A DNA stretch of 64,000 bases from an uncultured Oscillospiraceae bacterium (GTDB lineage Bacteria; Bacillota; Clostridia; Oscillospirales; Acutalibacteraceae). Within the stretch, counting starts at the first letter, position 1. Each line of letters opens with the position of its first letter. The DNA is taken from assembly GCA_905192745.1 (NCBI GenBank), contig CAJJLZ010000008.1:1-64000 (forward strand), read 5' to 3'. Both the position numbers and the translations under genes were made by a program. The notes under the pieces were generated by a model. It worked only from the letters and a program-made list of their open reading frames with translations, was not told where the DNA came from and did no database searches. Shown piece by piece: positions 1 through 8,295 of the stretch.

Positions 1-83
1 CCCGCCGGGACGGTTCTCTTAAAAACACCATATAGATTTTTTGTACGCCGCCGCCTGCCATCGAGCAGAGTTTTACACCTAAT
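1..83 (+). other. Possible 3' end of a group II intron
   Basis: Bases 9-16 read GACGGTTC, which is how the 3' strand of group II intron domain V normally ends, and the stretch finishes near CCTAAT, compatible with the usual AY 3' terminus. Immediately after it a Maff2-like reading frame resumes. The window starts inside the proposed intron, so the 5' half of domain V cannot be checked, and the two bulge bases (GG) are not the usual ones. A simple decayed junction is the alternative. Confidence 0.3.
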
Positions 84-166
84 TGGGGATAAAACAGCTT
101 ATGGCAGGTGGCGGCATCATTCTGCTGGGAACAACTCTGATCCCCCTGCTGGCTTCTCTGTTTTAA
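84..166 (+). pseudogene. C-terminal remnant or 3' exon of a Maff2-family membrane protein
   Basis: The frame ending at TAA 164-166 encodes GIKQLMAGGGIILLG followed by TTLIPLLASLF, which matches the hydrophobic C-terminus of Maff2-family proteins found just upstream of VirB6-like genes in this ICE family. An in-frame stop at 80-82 and unrelated DNA before it show that the N-terminal half is not contiguous. Either the gene is split by an intron or it is truncated. An ATG at 101 would give only 21 residues and is probably not a real start. Confidence 0.5.
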
Positions 167-178
167 GGGCGGCCGGGC

Positions 179-1045
179 ATGGGTATTCTCACCGACTGGC
201 TGACGGACTGGCTCAAAGAGCTTTTGATCGAGGGTATCCTTTCGCACCTGACAGGGCTTTTTGATACGGTCAATACCCGTGTCGGAGAGATTGCAACGCA
301 AGTGGGAACGACCCCGGCGGCATGGAACGCCGGGGTTTTCTCCCTCATACGGCAGCTTTCCGAAACGGTGATACTGCCGATTGCCGGTCTGATCTTGACC
401 TTTGTTGCCACCTATGAGCTGATCCAGCTCATCGTGGAAAAGAACAATCTGCACGATCTGGATTATTGGATTTTCTTCAAGTGGATTTTCAAAACCGCAG
501 CGGCCATTCTCATTCTGTCCAATACGTTCAATATCGTGATGGCGGTATTCGACGTGTCGCAGAGCGTGATCTCCCGCGCCGCCGGGCTGGTGCAAAGCTC
601 CACGGACATATCCGCCTCCATGCTGGACAATCTGGAGGCGACGCTGCAAACGATGGGCCTCGGTGAAATAATCGGCTTGTGGTTTATGTCCGGGATAATC
701 CGGCTTACCATGATCGCGCTGAATGTCGTGATTTTCGTGATTGTGTACGGACGTATGATCGAGATTTACCTGCTGACGAGCCTTGCCCCGATCCCCGTTG
801 CCACGCTTGCCAACCGGGAGCTGGGCAGCACGGGGCAGAACTACCTGCGCTCCCTGTTTGCCGTGGGCTTTCAAGGCTTGCTGATCCTTGTCTGTGTGGC
901 GATTTACGCGGTGCTGGTACAGGGAATTGCCACAAGCGGAGATCCCATACAGGCTATTTGGATTTGCATGGGCTACACGGTTTTGCTCTGCTTCATGCTC
1001 TTTAAGACAGGCTCAATATCCAAGAGCATTTTCGGTGCTCATTGA
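179..1045 (+). CDS. VirB6/TrbL-like conjugation membrane protein
   Basis: A 288-residue, very hydrophobic protein. Membrane segments are visible at about residues 50-75, 93-120, 163-200, 215-245 and 250-272. Position directly before the SpoVG-like, methylase, PrgI and VirB4 genes is that of the VirB6/TrbL (CD0411-like) component, which forms the inner-membrane channel of the mating apparatus. The ATG at 179 opens with MGILTDWLTDWLKELLIEG, an amphipathic start typical of these ICE proteins. It overlaps no earlier gene and is followed after 17 bases by the next start. The assignment rests on topology and neighbourhood rather than on a catalytic motif. Confidence 0.75.
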   Translation: MGILTDWLTDWLKELLIEGILSHLTGLFDTVNTRVGEIATQVGTTPAAWNAGVFSLIRQLSETVILPIAGLILTFVATYELIQLIVEKNNLHDLDYWIFFKWIFKTAAAILILSNTFNIVMAVFDVSQSVISRAAGLVQSSTDISASMLDNLEATLQTMGLGEIIGLWFMSGIIRLTMIALNVVIFVIVYGRMIEIYLLTSLAPIPVATLANRELGSTGQNYLRSLFAVGFQGLLILVCVAIYAVLVQGIATSGDPIQAIWICMGYTVLLCFMLFKTGSISKSIFGAH

Positions 1046-1062
1046 GAAAGGACGATTTCATT

Positions 1063-1599
1063 ATGACGAAAACACAAACTACGGCGACGCAGGACGAAGC
1101 GCGCCGCCTGCTTTTTGAGGCTCCTATCGCGGAGCTTGCGGAGTCCCGGGGCATTTCCGTTGACGAGGCGGTACAGCTCCGGGTGGACGAAACCTTGAAA
1201 GACGCCCTCCCCGTGGAGGTGACGGTGCGGCCCATTGAGCCGCAGGGCAAGGTGCTGGGCTTTGCCACCGTCAAGATCGGCGGCGTCGTGATGGACGATT
1301 TCAAAATCGTGGACGGCAAAAACGGCATCTTCCTCGGCGCGCCCAGCAAGCCCGATCCGGGCAGCAGGACAGGCTATCGCACGACGGCCCGGATCACAGA
1401 CCGGGCCTTGCAGAAGCGGCTGAACGAAAAAGCGATGGAGGCATACAGCGCCGCCGTGGAAAAGCTGGTGGCCCGCGCGGAGGCGGTGCGGCCTGCCCCC
1501 ATCAAAGAGCAGATGGAAAAAGCGAAGCAGGCCGCGGTCAAGGAGAACGCCACCCGTCCCGAGCCGGGAAAGAAGAAAGAGGCACGGGATGACAGATAA
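1063..1599 (+). CDS. SpoVG-like ICE protein
   Basis: A protein of 178 residues. ATG 1063 is chosen because GAAAGGA lies about 10 bases upstream; an earlier in-frame TTG at 1042 has no ribosome binding site. Residues about 55-95 (GKVLGFATVKIGGVVMDDF, then a segment with GKNGIFLGAPSKP) resemble the SpoVG fold, whose members bind nucleic acid and in which the 'NGLFIAMPSRK' segment is a hallmark. The charged C-terminal third (Lys/Glu/Ala rich) is likely helical. Its role in conjugation is not known to me; proteins of this kind sit at this position in related ICEs. It overlaps the methylase start by 11 bases, so the two are probably translated together. Confidence 0.65.
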   Translation: MTKTQTTATQDEARRLLFEAPIAELAESRGISVDEAVQLRVDETLKDALPVEVTVRPIEPQGKVLGFATVKIGGVVMDDFKIVDGKNGIFLGAPSKPDPGSRTGYRTTARITDRALQKRLNEKAMEAYSAAVEKLVARAEAVRPAPIKEQMEKAKQAAVKENATRPEPGKKKEARDDR

Positions 1600-2374
1600 G
1601 CGCACTTCGGGACAAAATGTCCCAAAGTTGAATGATGGCCTGTTTCTCATGGACGGGATCGAGGGGCTGCGCTCTCTGCCCCGTCATTCGGTGGATATGC
1701 TCTTGACCGATCCGCCCTATGGCACAACGCGGAATTATTGGGACGTACCTCTGCCGCTGATCGAGTTTTGGGAGGCGGTGCGCTGGGCAGTCAAGCCAAA
1801 CGGCGCGGTGCTGCTGTTTGCTCAATGCCCTTATGACAAGGTGCTGGGCGCGTCCAACCTCGCCATGCTCCGCTATGAATGGGTTTGGTACAAGTCCAAA
1901 GGCACGGGCTTTCTCAATGCCAAACGCGCCCCGCTGAAAAAGAGTGAGAACATCTTGGTGTTCTACCAAAAGCCACCGGCCTACTTCCCGCAGTATGAGC
2001 AGGGCGAGCCTTATCGGAAGGTCTATGCCCGCAGCGGCACAAGCCCGAACTACGGCAAGTTTGAGCGTGTTGGAACACAGTCCGCCGATGGACGGCGCTA
2101 CCCCGGAAACGTCCTCGCGTTTCCGGCAGTGGCGCATACCATCCACCCCACGCAAAAGCCCGTGGAGCTCTGCGAGTACCTTATCAAGACCTACACCCGG
2201 GAGAGCGAGGTCGTGGCGGATATTTGCGCCGGGAGCGGCACAACCGCCGTGGCTGCCCTCAACACGGGCCGCCGCTATATCTGCTTTGAAAACGCCCCGG
2301 TGTTCTTCGGCCCCGCCGCAGAACGGATTGAACAGGCCCGGCTTGCGGTTGCCCAGGGCGGGAAAGGAGTGTGA
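1589..2374 (+). CDS. ICE-encoded DNA methyltransferase (DPPY type)
   Basis: A protein of 261 residues with the two signature motifs of amino-methyltransferases acting on adenine N6 or cytosine N4: DPPYG at 41-45 (catalytic motif IV) and DICAGSGTT at 211-219 (SAM-binding motif I). Motif IV precedes motif I, the beta-class order. No restriction gene is adjacent, so it is an orphan methylase, probably protecting the element or marking transferred DNA (inference). A copy of the ICE palindrome lies within codons 6-13 and adds TSGQNVPK just ahead of the conserved domain, which seems to begin at LNDGLFLMDGI. The ATG at 1589 overlaps the preceding gene. Confidence 0.88.
   Translation: MTDKRTSGQNVPKLNDGLFLMDGIEGLRSLPRHSVDMLLTDPPYGTTRNYWDVPLPLIEFWEAVRWAVKPNGAVLLFAQCPYDKVLGASNLAMLRYEWVWYKSKGTGFLNAKRAPLKKSENILVFYQKPPAYFPQYEQGEPYRKVYARSGTSPNYGKFERVGTQSADGRRYPGNVLAFPAVAHTIHPTQKPVELCEYLIKTYTRESEVVADICAGSGTTAVAALNTGRRYICFENAPVFFGPAAERIEQARLAVAQGGKGV
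1605..1627. repeat. ICE palindrome copy a (inside methylase)
   Basis: Core GGGACA-AAA-TGTCCC at 1609-1623 with outer arms CTTC and AAAG. Read in frame as part of the methylase N-terminus. Confidence 0.85.
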
Positions 2375-2377
2375 TGT

Positions 2378-2752
2378 ATGCCCTATGTAAATGTGCCAAA
2401 CGATTTATCCAAGATCAAAACGAAAATCGCCTTTAACCTCACGAAACGCCAGCTTGTGTGCTTTGGCATCGGCGCGGCGGTGGGTATTCCTGTCTATCTT
2501 CTGACGCGCAGCGCCATCGGCAACACCGGGGCGCTGTTCGTCATGCTGGGGATCATGCTTCCCGCCTTTATGATGGCCATGTACGAGCGTGACGGGCAGC
2601 CCTTTGAAAAGGTACTGCGGAACATTCTGAATACCCGCTTTCTGCGCTCCGGCGTCAGGCCGTACAAGACGCAGAACATCTACGCGCCATTCACGGGAAA
2701 GGAGGAGCCTGTTGCGGAAAGCAAAGACCAAAAGCAAGACAAAACGCATTGA
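2378..2752 (+). CDS. PrgI-family conjugation protein
   Basis: A 124-residue protein with a short cytoplasmic N-terminus (MPYVNVPNDLSKIKTKIAF) and two membrane helices at about 27-48 and 51-70. This is the PrgI/TcpE-like small inner-membrane protein that precedes VirB4 in Gram-positive type IV secretion systems (VirB3 position). ATG 2378 follows a GGAAAGGAG site by about 7 bases, three bases after the methylase stop. Its end overlaps the VirB4 start by 41 bases. Confidence 0.85.
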   Translation: MPYVNVPNDLSKIKTKIAFNLTKRQLVCFGIGAAVGIPVYLLTRSAIGNTGALFVMLGIMLPAFMMAMYERDGQPFEKVLRNILNTRFLRSGVRPYKTQNIYAPFTGKEEPVAESKDQKQDKTH

Positions 2753-5066
2753 CCGCCGGGCCGCGCTGTCGGCCCAGCAAACGATCCCCTATGTGGTGAT
2801 GCACCCGGACGGCATCTGCCAGCTTCCGGGCAGCGTCTTTACCAAAACGGTGGAATACGAGGACATCAATTACGCCGTTGCGTCCACAGAGGATCAGACC
2901 GCCATTTTCAGCGGCTGGAGCTCTTTCCTCAATTACTTTGACAGCTCCCTGCCGTTTCAGCTCTCATTCGTCAACCGCCGTTTCCGCGCCGCTTCCCGCT
3001 ACAAGGTCAATATCCCCGCCCAGCAGGACAGATATGACAGCATCCGGGACGAGTATGTGGATATGCTCAAAGGCCAGATTGCCAAAAGCAACAACGGCAT
3101 TGAACGCTCCAAATACATCACCTTTGGCATCCCCGCCGCCAGCATGGGCGAGGCCCGGCCCCGGCTGGGCCGGGTGGAGGCCGACGTGATGGGCAACTTC
3201 AAGCGGCTGGGCGTCCAATGCCAGCCCCTTGACGGGCGGGAGCGTCTGGCCGTGCTTCATGGACAGATGCACCCCGGCCAGCGGGAGCCATTCCGCTTCG
3301 TGTGGAAGGACATTCCCAAAACAGGCATGGGGACAAAGGACTATATCGCCCCGGACAGCTTCGATTTCCGACAGAGCCGCACGTTCCGCGTGGGCCAGGC
3401 ATGGGGCGCTGCCTCCTACTTGCAGATTTTGGCCTCGGAAATGTCGGATCGGCTGTTGGCCGAGATTTTGGAGCTGGACGCGGAGCTAACCGTCACCATG
3501 CACATTCAGACGGTGGATCAGCTCAAAGCCATCAAAACCATCAAGGGCAAGATCAGCGACATCGGCCGGATGAAGGTGGAGGAACAGAAAAAGGCCGTCC
3601 GCTCCGGCTACGATATGGAGATTTTGCCCCCCGACCTCATCACCTTTTCCAAAGATGCGGCGGAGCTTCTCTCCGAGCTGCAATCCCGGAACGAGCGAAT
3701 GTTCCTGCTGACGTTCACGGTGGTAAATATCGCGCCCACCCGCCAGCGGCTGGAAAACGACGTGTTTACCGTGTCCGGTATCGCGCAGAAATACAACTGC
3801 GCTCTGAAGCGTCTGGATTGGCAGCAGGAGCAGGGCTTTGTGTCCTCGCTGGTGCTGGGCTATAACAGCGTGGAGATCCAGCGCGGCATGACGACAAGCT
3901 CCACGGCCATCTTCATTCCCTTTATGACGCGGGAGCTCCGCATGGCGGGGCAAGCCCTGTATTACGGCATGAACGCGCTTTCCAACAACGTCATCATGGC
4001 GGATCGGAAAAAGCTGAAATCGGCCAACGGCCTGTACCTCGGCTCTACGGGGTCGGGCAAGAGCTTCGCCGCCAAGCGGGAGCTTATCAACGTGTTTCTG
4101 GCAACAAAGGATCGGATCATCGTGGTCGATCCTATGGGCGAATACGCGCCGCTGATCCGTCGGCTGGGCGGCCAGGTCATCGAGATCGCCCCCGGAAGCC
4201 CGCACTATATCAACCCTATGGACATCGCCATCAATCTGAACGACGAGGACAGCCCGCTTTCCATGAAAGCGGATTTTCTTTTGTCGCTGTGCGAGCTGGT
4301 GGTAGGCGGCAAGGAGGGCTTGCAGCCCATCGAAAGGACAGTCATTGACCGCTGTGTGCGGCTGGTCTATCGGAAGCTGGCCCTCGGGCTGGAAACAGCA
4401 AAGACGCCGCTGCTGCAAGATTTGTACGAGGAACTGCTGCGCCAGCCGGAGCCGGAGGCGCGGCGCGTGGCGACGGCGCTGGAGCTCTACTGCACCGGCT
4501 CTCTCAACCTGTTCAATCACTCTACCAACGTCAACCTCAATTCCCGTGTGGTGTGTATCGTGCTCAAAGGGCTGGGCGAAAACCTCCGCAAGATCGCCAT
4601 GCACGTCACCAACGAATTTGTGACGGCGGCGGTCAACGCCAATTTCAGCGAGGGCGTCGCTACATGGTGCTACTTTGACGAGTTCCATATCCTGCTGCGG
4701 GACGCGCTGACGGCCAGCTACTTTGTGGCGGTGTGGAAGATGCTCCGTAAAAAGGGGTGCATCCCCTCCGCGCTGACGCAGAACGTGAAAGACCTGCTGG
4801 CCAGCCCCGAGATCGAGAACATTTTGGACAACACGGATTTTATGATCCTGCTGTCCCAGGCGCAGAGCGACCGGGCGATCCTCGCAAAGAAGCTCGGCAT
4901 CAGCGAGCATCAGCTCTCCTACATCACCCATTCCAACGCGGGCGAGGGCCTGCTGTTCTATGGGAATGTGACGATCCCCTTTGTTGACCGTTTCCCCAAG
5001 GGCGAGATCTATGACCTGCTGACGACGCGCCCGGAGGACGTGATCCATGACCGGGCCGGAGCGTAA
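2712..5066 (+). CDS. VirB4-like conjugation ATPase
   Basis: A 784-residue ATPase that powers the type IV secretion channel. Walker A GSTGSGKS is at residues 444-451 and the Walker B region WCYFDEFH at 652-659. An N-terminal VirB4-type domain occupies roughly residues 30-400. The start is a TTG with a strong AAAGGAGGA about 5 bases upstream, inside the end of prgI. The length is normal for ICE VirB4 proteins. The next gene starts inside its 3' end (20-base overlap), so prgI, virB4 and the hydrolase form one transcription unit. Confidence 0.93.
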   Translation: MRKAKTKSKTKRIDRRAALSAQQTIPYVVMHPDGICQLPGSVFTKTVEYEDINYAVASTEDQTAIFSGWSSFLNYFDSSLPFQLSFVNRRFRAASRYKVNIPAQQDRYDSIRDEYVDMLKGQIAKSNNGIERSKYITFGIPAASMGEARPRLGRVEADVMGNFKRLGVQCQPLDGRERLAVLHGQMHPGQREPFRFVWKDIPKTGMGTKDYIAPDSFDFRQSRTFRVGQAWGAASYLQILASEMSDRLLAEILELDAELTVTMHIQTVDQLKAIKTIKGKISDIGRMKVEEQKKAVRSGYDMEILPPDLITFSKDAAELLSELQSRNERMFLLTFTVVNIAPTRQRLENDVFTVSGIAQKYNCALKRLDWQQEQGFVSSLVLGYNSVEIQRGMTTSSTAIFIPFMTRELRMAGQALYYGMNALSNNVIMADRKKLKSANGLYLGSTGSGKSFAAKRELINVFLATKDRIIVVDPMGEYAPLIRRLGGQVIEIAPGSPHYINPMDIAINLNDEDSPLSMKADFLLSLCELVVGGKEGLQPIERTVIDRCVRLVYRKLALGLETAKTPLLQDLYEELLRQPEPEARRVATALELYCTGSLNLFNHSTNVNLNSRVVCIVLKGLGENLRKIAMHVTNEFVTAAVNANFSEGVATWCYFDEFHILLRDALTASYFVAVWKMLRKKGCIPSALTQNVKDLLASPEIENILDNTDFMILLSQAQSDRAILAKKLGISEHQLSYITHSNAGEGLLFYGNVTIPFVDRFPKGEIYDLLTTRPEDVIHDRAGA

Positions 5067-6744
5067 GGCCGGGACTTCGGGACAAAATGTCCCGAAGTCT
5101 TCGAAGTCCAAGTTCCGGCAAAAGAGCCAGCAGGAGAAAACAGCAGCGTCCAAGCTCCGCATGGACACCCGGGCGGAAAAGCTGGACAAGGCCCGGGAAA
5201 AGCTCTCCGGGCAAAAACCGCTGAAACGGCCCGGCCCCGTCAAACGGGCGGGCCGGGCGGTGCGGCGGGGCGTTCACGGCTATGTTCACGGCAAAATCTA
5301 TGAGGTGGAGCAAGAAAATGTAGGCGTGGAGGCCGCCCATCATACCGAGCTTGCGGGCGAGGCTGCGCTGCAGGGCGGGAAACGCTTTGTCAAAAGACAG
5401 GTGCGCCTGCATCCCCGGCGGGCCGTCCTCCGCGCCGAGCGGAAGTATGTCAAGGCCACGGCGGATTACCAATACCGGGTGACGGCACAGGAGCACCCGG
5501 AAATGCAGGGCAACCCCGTGTCCCGCTATTGGCAGAAGCAGCGGCTCAAACGGCAATACGCGAAGCAGGCGCGGGAGGCCGCCAAAAAGAGCGCCAAAAG
5601 CGTCAAGACCGCCGAGGAAGCGGCGGTCACGACGGAAAAGCTGGCGGCCCGGGCCGTGGAGTTTGTCAAGCGTCATCCCGTGGGCGTCGTGATCGTTCTC
5701 TGCTGTGCGCTGCTGGTGGTGGGGCTGCAATCCTGTATGTCCTCTCTGACAACGCTCGGCGGCAGCGCGGTGGGGGCTATCGGCGCGTCCACCTATACCG
5801 CCTCGGACGAGGATATGTACGGGGCCGAGGCCGCCTACTGCGCGTTGGAGGCTGAGCTGCAAAACAAGCTGGACACCTACGAAATCACCCACGACTATGA
5901 CGAGTACCACTACGATCTGGACGCAATAGAGCATGACCCCTATGTGCTGATCTCCATTTTGAGCGAATGGCATGAGGGCGCGTGGACGCTGGACGAGGTA
6001 CAGGGCACGCTGCAAATGCTCTTTGAGCGCCAGTACATTCTCACCGAGGAGGTGGTGCGTGAAACCCGCTATCGGACGGAAACCCGGACGGACAGCTATC
6101 TTGTCACAGATCCCGAAACGGGCGAGAGCTATTGGGAGGAGGATACCTACGAGATGGAGGTGCCATATGACTACTATATCTGCACCGTCACTTTGGAAAA
6201 CTTCAACCTATCCCATCTGCCCGTTTATATTATGGGGCAGGAGCGGCTTTCCCGGTACGCCCTGTATATGGCGACGCTGGGAAACCGCCCCGACCTGTTC
6301 CCGTCCTCCGGGTATGTGGGTAAGTACGTCAACGGGAGTCCGCTGATCTATGACGTGCCGCGTGAATACCTGAGCGACGAAACCTTTGCCGCCATTCTGA
6401 CCGAGGCGGAAAAGTACCTCGGGTATCCCTATGTGTGGGGCGGCTCCAGTCCGGCCACGTCCTTTGACTGTTCGGGCTATGTGTCGTGGGTCATCAATCA
6501 CAGCGGCTGGGACGTGGGCCGGCTGGGGGCGCAGGGCCTGTATAACATCTGCACCCCGACAAGCGATCCCCACCCCGGAGATTTGGTGTTCTTTGTGGGG
6601 ACGTATGACACGACGGGCGTTTCCCATGTGGGTATCTATGTGGGCGACGGCTGGATGCTCCATTGTGGAGATCCCATCAGCTATACCAATCTGAACAACA
6701 GCTATTGGCAGGCCCATTTTTACGCCTATGGGCGGCTGCCGTAA
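5047..6744 (+). CDS. Conjugation cell-wall hydrolase, NlpC/P60 domain (CD1107-like)
   Basis: A 565-residue protein. Residues 1-205 are strongly basic and Ala/Lys rich (cytoplasmic), a single membrane helix lies at about 210-232, and a large extracellular part ends in an NlpC/P60 (C40) peptidase domain at about 445-565. The catalytic Cys is C475 in FDCSGYVSW and the His is H527 in VSHVGIYVGDGW. It should cut peptidoglycan peptides locally to let the mating channel through (VirB1-like role). A perfect copy of the ICE palindrome lies in codons 9-18, giving the tag TSGQNVPKS at the N-terminus. ATG 5047 overlaps virB4. Confidence 0.88.
   Translation: MTGPERKAGTSGQNVPKSSKSKFRQKSQQEKTAASKLRMDTRAEKLDKAREKLSGQKPLKRPGPVKRAGRAVRRGVHGYVHGKIYEVEQENVGVEAAHHTELAGEAALQGGKRFVKRQVRLHPRRAVLRAERKYVKATADYQYRVTAQEHPEMQGNPVSRYWQKQRLKRQYAKQAREAAKKSAKSVKTAEEAAVTTEKLAARAVEFVKRHPVGVVIVLCCALLVVGLQSCMSSLTTLGGSAVGAIGASTYTASDEDMYGAEAAYCALEAELQNKLDTYEITHDYDEYHYDLDAIEHDPYVLISILSEWHEGAWTLDEVQGTLQMLFERQYILTEEVVRETRYRTETRTDSYLVTDPETGESYWEEDTYEMEVPYDYYICTVTLENFNLSHLPVYIMGQERLSRYALYMATLGNRPDLFPSSGYVGKYVNGSPLIYDVPREYLSDETFAAILTEAEKYLGYPYVWGGSSPATSFDCSGYVSWVINHSGWDVGRLGAQGLYNICTPTSDPHPGDLVFFVGTYDTTGVSHVGIYVGDGWMLHCGDPISYTNLNNSYWQAHFYAYGRLP
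5073..5099. repeat. ICE palindrome copy b (inside NlpC/P60 gene)
   Basis: Perfect 12-nt arms (GACTTCGGGACA and its complement) around an AAA spacer; read in frame near the N-terminus of the hydrolase. Confidence 0.9.
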
Positions 6745-6755
6745 AGGAGGTTTTC

Positions 6756-7025
6756 ATGGCGACGACGAAAAGCGCGAAAATAGAGGCCGAGATCGAAAAG
6801 GTCAAGGGTAAAATTGCGGAGCAGCAGGCCCGGCTGAAGGAGCTGGAACAGCGCCGGACGGAGGCGGAAAACAGCGAGATCGTGGACATCGTGCGCGGCA
6901 TGAGCATTTCTCTTTCCGAACTGCCCGTGCTGCTTCAAAAGCTCCGCAGCGGCGAGACTTTGGGACAAAATGTCCCGAAGTCTGAGCCCGACGCTGCTAT
7001 GTCTGAAACGGAGGTGGACGAATGA
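6756..7025 (+). CDS. DUF4315-family ICE protein
   Basis: A protein of 89 residues. ATG 6756 follows TAAAGGAGG by 6 bases, directly after the hydrolase stop; the longer upstream frame has no site. Residues 1-45 form a charged coiled coil (KIEAEIEKVKGKIAEQQARL), as in DUF4315 proteins, which sit between the NlpC/P60 and DUF4366 genes in Tn1549-type elements. Function unknown. A palindrome copy near the 3' end encodes TLGQNVPKS in the C-terminal tail. Its stop overlaps the next start (ATGA). Confidence 0.75.
   Translation: MATTKSAKIEAEIEKVKGKIAEQQARLKELEQRRTEAENSEIVDIVRGMSISLSELPVLLQKLRSGETLGQNVPKSEPDAAMSETEVDE
6956..6982. repeat. ICE palindrome copy c (inside DUF4315 gene)
   Basis: Core GGGACA-AAA-TGTCCC with outer arms GACTTT and GAAGTC. 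Read in frame near the C-terminus. Confidence 0.88.
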
Positions 7026-7810
7026 AAAAGCTGCGTATTCTCATGGCGGCCCTGTGTGTGGCCGCCCTTATGTGCGCCGGCACGGTGACGGCCCATGCCG
7101 GAGCGCCGGACTATGAGGAAACGGGCGGCTACGAGCCGCCTGCGGAAACCGGCACCGAAACGCCGCCCCCGGAGCCGGTGGCCGAGGAGGAGCACTTTGA
7201 GCTGCTGCCCGGCCAGGGCTTTTCCGAGGACGGCAATCTGGCTACCCGAGATCTGCTCTATGACAAGTATGCCAACAAGCAATTCATCACCGTGGAAACG
7301 GCAGGCGGCGCTATCTTCTACATCATCATCGACTATGACAAGCCCATCGACGAGGCCGGAGAACGGTATGAAACCTACTTTTTGAGCCTTGTAGATGAGG
7401 CTGATCTGCTGGCCCTCGCGGAGTCCGCAGGGGTGGAGCTGCCCCGGTGCGTCTGCGAGGAGAAATGCTTGCCCGGCGCGGTCAATATGGATTGCCCGGT
7501 CTGCTCCAAGAACATGAGCGAATGTACGGGCGCGGAGCCTGTGCCCACCGTGACGCCCGAGCCGGTTGAGGAGCACACGGTGAAGCCGGAGCCTGCCAAG
7601 ACGGGCAACGGCGGGGCGCTGGTGCTTATTTTTGTGATTGCCGTGATTGCCGGAGTGGGCGCGTGGTACGTTAAGATTTACCGCCCGAAACAGCAGCAGG
7701 CCGCCGCAGACGCCGAGGAATATGTGGATGATCCCGCCGCCTATGAGGATGCGGAGGATTATCTGGACGGGGGCGACGGCCCGCCGTGGGATGAGGACGA
7801 GGAGGAATGA
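7022..7810 (+). CDS. DUF4366-family exported membrane-anchored protein
   Basis: A 262-residue protein with an N-terminal signal peptide (residues 1-25, ending near AHA), a Pro/Glu-rich segment, a domain around residues 55-165 with a Cys cluster (CVCEEKC then CPVC), a second membrane helix at about 196-216 and an acidic cytoplasmic tail (YLDGGDGPPWDEDEEE). This is the pattern of DUF4366 proteins that follow the NlpC/P60 gene in this ICE family. It is probably part of the cell-surface mating complex (inference). It overlaps DUF4315 by 4 bases and the next gene by 4. Confidence 0.75.
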   Translation: MKKLRILMAALCVAALMCAGTVTAHAGAPDYEETGGYEPPAETGTETPPPEPVAEEEHFELLPGQGFSEDGNLATRDLLYDKYANKQFITVETAGGAIFYIIIDYDKPIDEAGERYETYFLSLVDEADLLALAESAGVELPRCVCEEKCLPGAVNMDCPVCSKNMSECTGAEPVPTVTPEPVEEHTVKPEPAKTGNGGALVLIFVIAVIAGVGAWYVKIYRPKQQQAAADAEEYVDDPAAYEDAEDYLDGGDGPPWDEDEEE

Positions 7811-8160
7811 GCCGGGAGCTGACACGCAAGGAAAAGGCGGCAATACGTAAGCTGGTGGTGACGCTCTGCGCCAACTATGATCGGGAATACGGGTGCCTGC
7901 CTTTGGATTGTGAATGTTATATGCTCGGCAAATGCTGGACAGGCGCCTATTGCCGCTATTTCCGGGAGGCCGTTCTGCCAAATAATCCCGTGCTGGAGGC
8001 GTCCCTATCCAGCGAGAACGGCAAGCCGAACACGCGGCCTTGCCCCGTCTGCGGCAAGCCTTTTCTGCCCGATGGCAGGACACGCTATTGCTCGGCGGCC
8101 TGCTCCAAGATTGCCCAGCGGCGGCAGCAGCGGGATTACATGAGGAAAAAGCGTGGCTGA
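7807..8160 (+). CDS. Cysteine-rich VLP-domain protein
   Basis: A 117-residue cytoplasmic protein with two Cys clusters: CLPLDCECYMLGKC plus a later Cys, and CPVCGKPF with YCSAACSK, both likely zinc sites. Between them is the VLPNNPVLEA segment that gives the 'cysteine-rich VLP' family its name; the family is found in conjugative elements next to DUF4366. The C-terminus is basic (RRQQRDYMRKKRG), suggesting nucleic-acid contact. ATG overlaps the preceding stop (ATGA). Role unknown. Confidence 0.75.
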   Translation: MSRELTRKEKAAIRKLVVTLCANYDREYGCLPLDCECYMLGKCWTGAYCRYFREAVLPNNPVLEASLSSENGKPNTRPCPVCGKPFLPDGRTRYCSAACSKIAQRRQQRDYMRKKRG

Positions 8161-8161
8161 C

Positions 8162-8253
8162 CTGTTGAAAAACAGGCTGTAAAAAGCCCCTTGTTTTCAA
8201 GGCTTTTCCGGCCCGCTTTCGGGGTGGGACGTATGCTTTTATGTCCTGCCCCA
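8162..8253 (+). other. Hairpin-rich gap after the Cys-rich VLP gene
   Basis: Three inverted repeats follow the stop codon: CCTGTT/AACAGG at 8162-8177, AAAGCC/GGCTTT around 8184-8210, and a GGGG...CCCC stem at 8221-8253. They may terminate or process the upstream transcript. No poly-T run is convincing. Confidence 0.35.
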
Positions 8254-8295
8254 TTTCTCGAAGATACTTTCAACATTTTGAAGGGAGGTTATACC

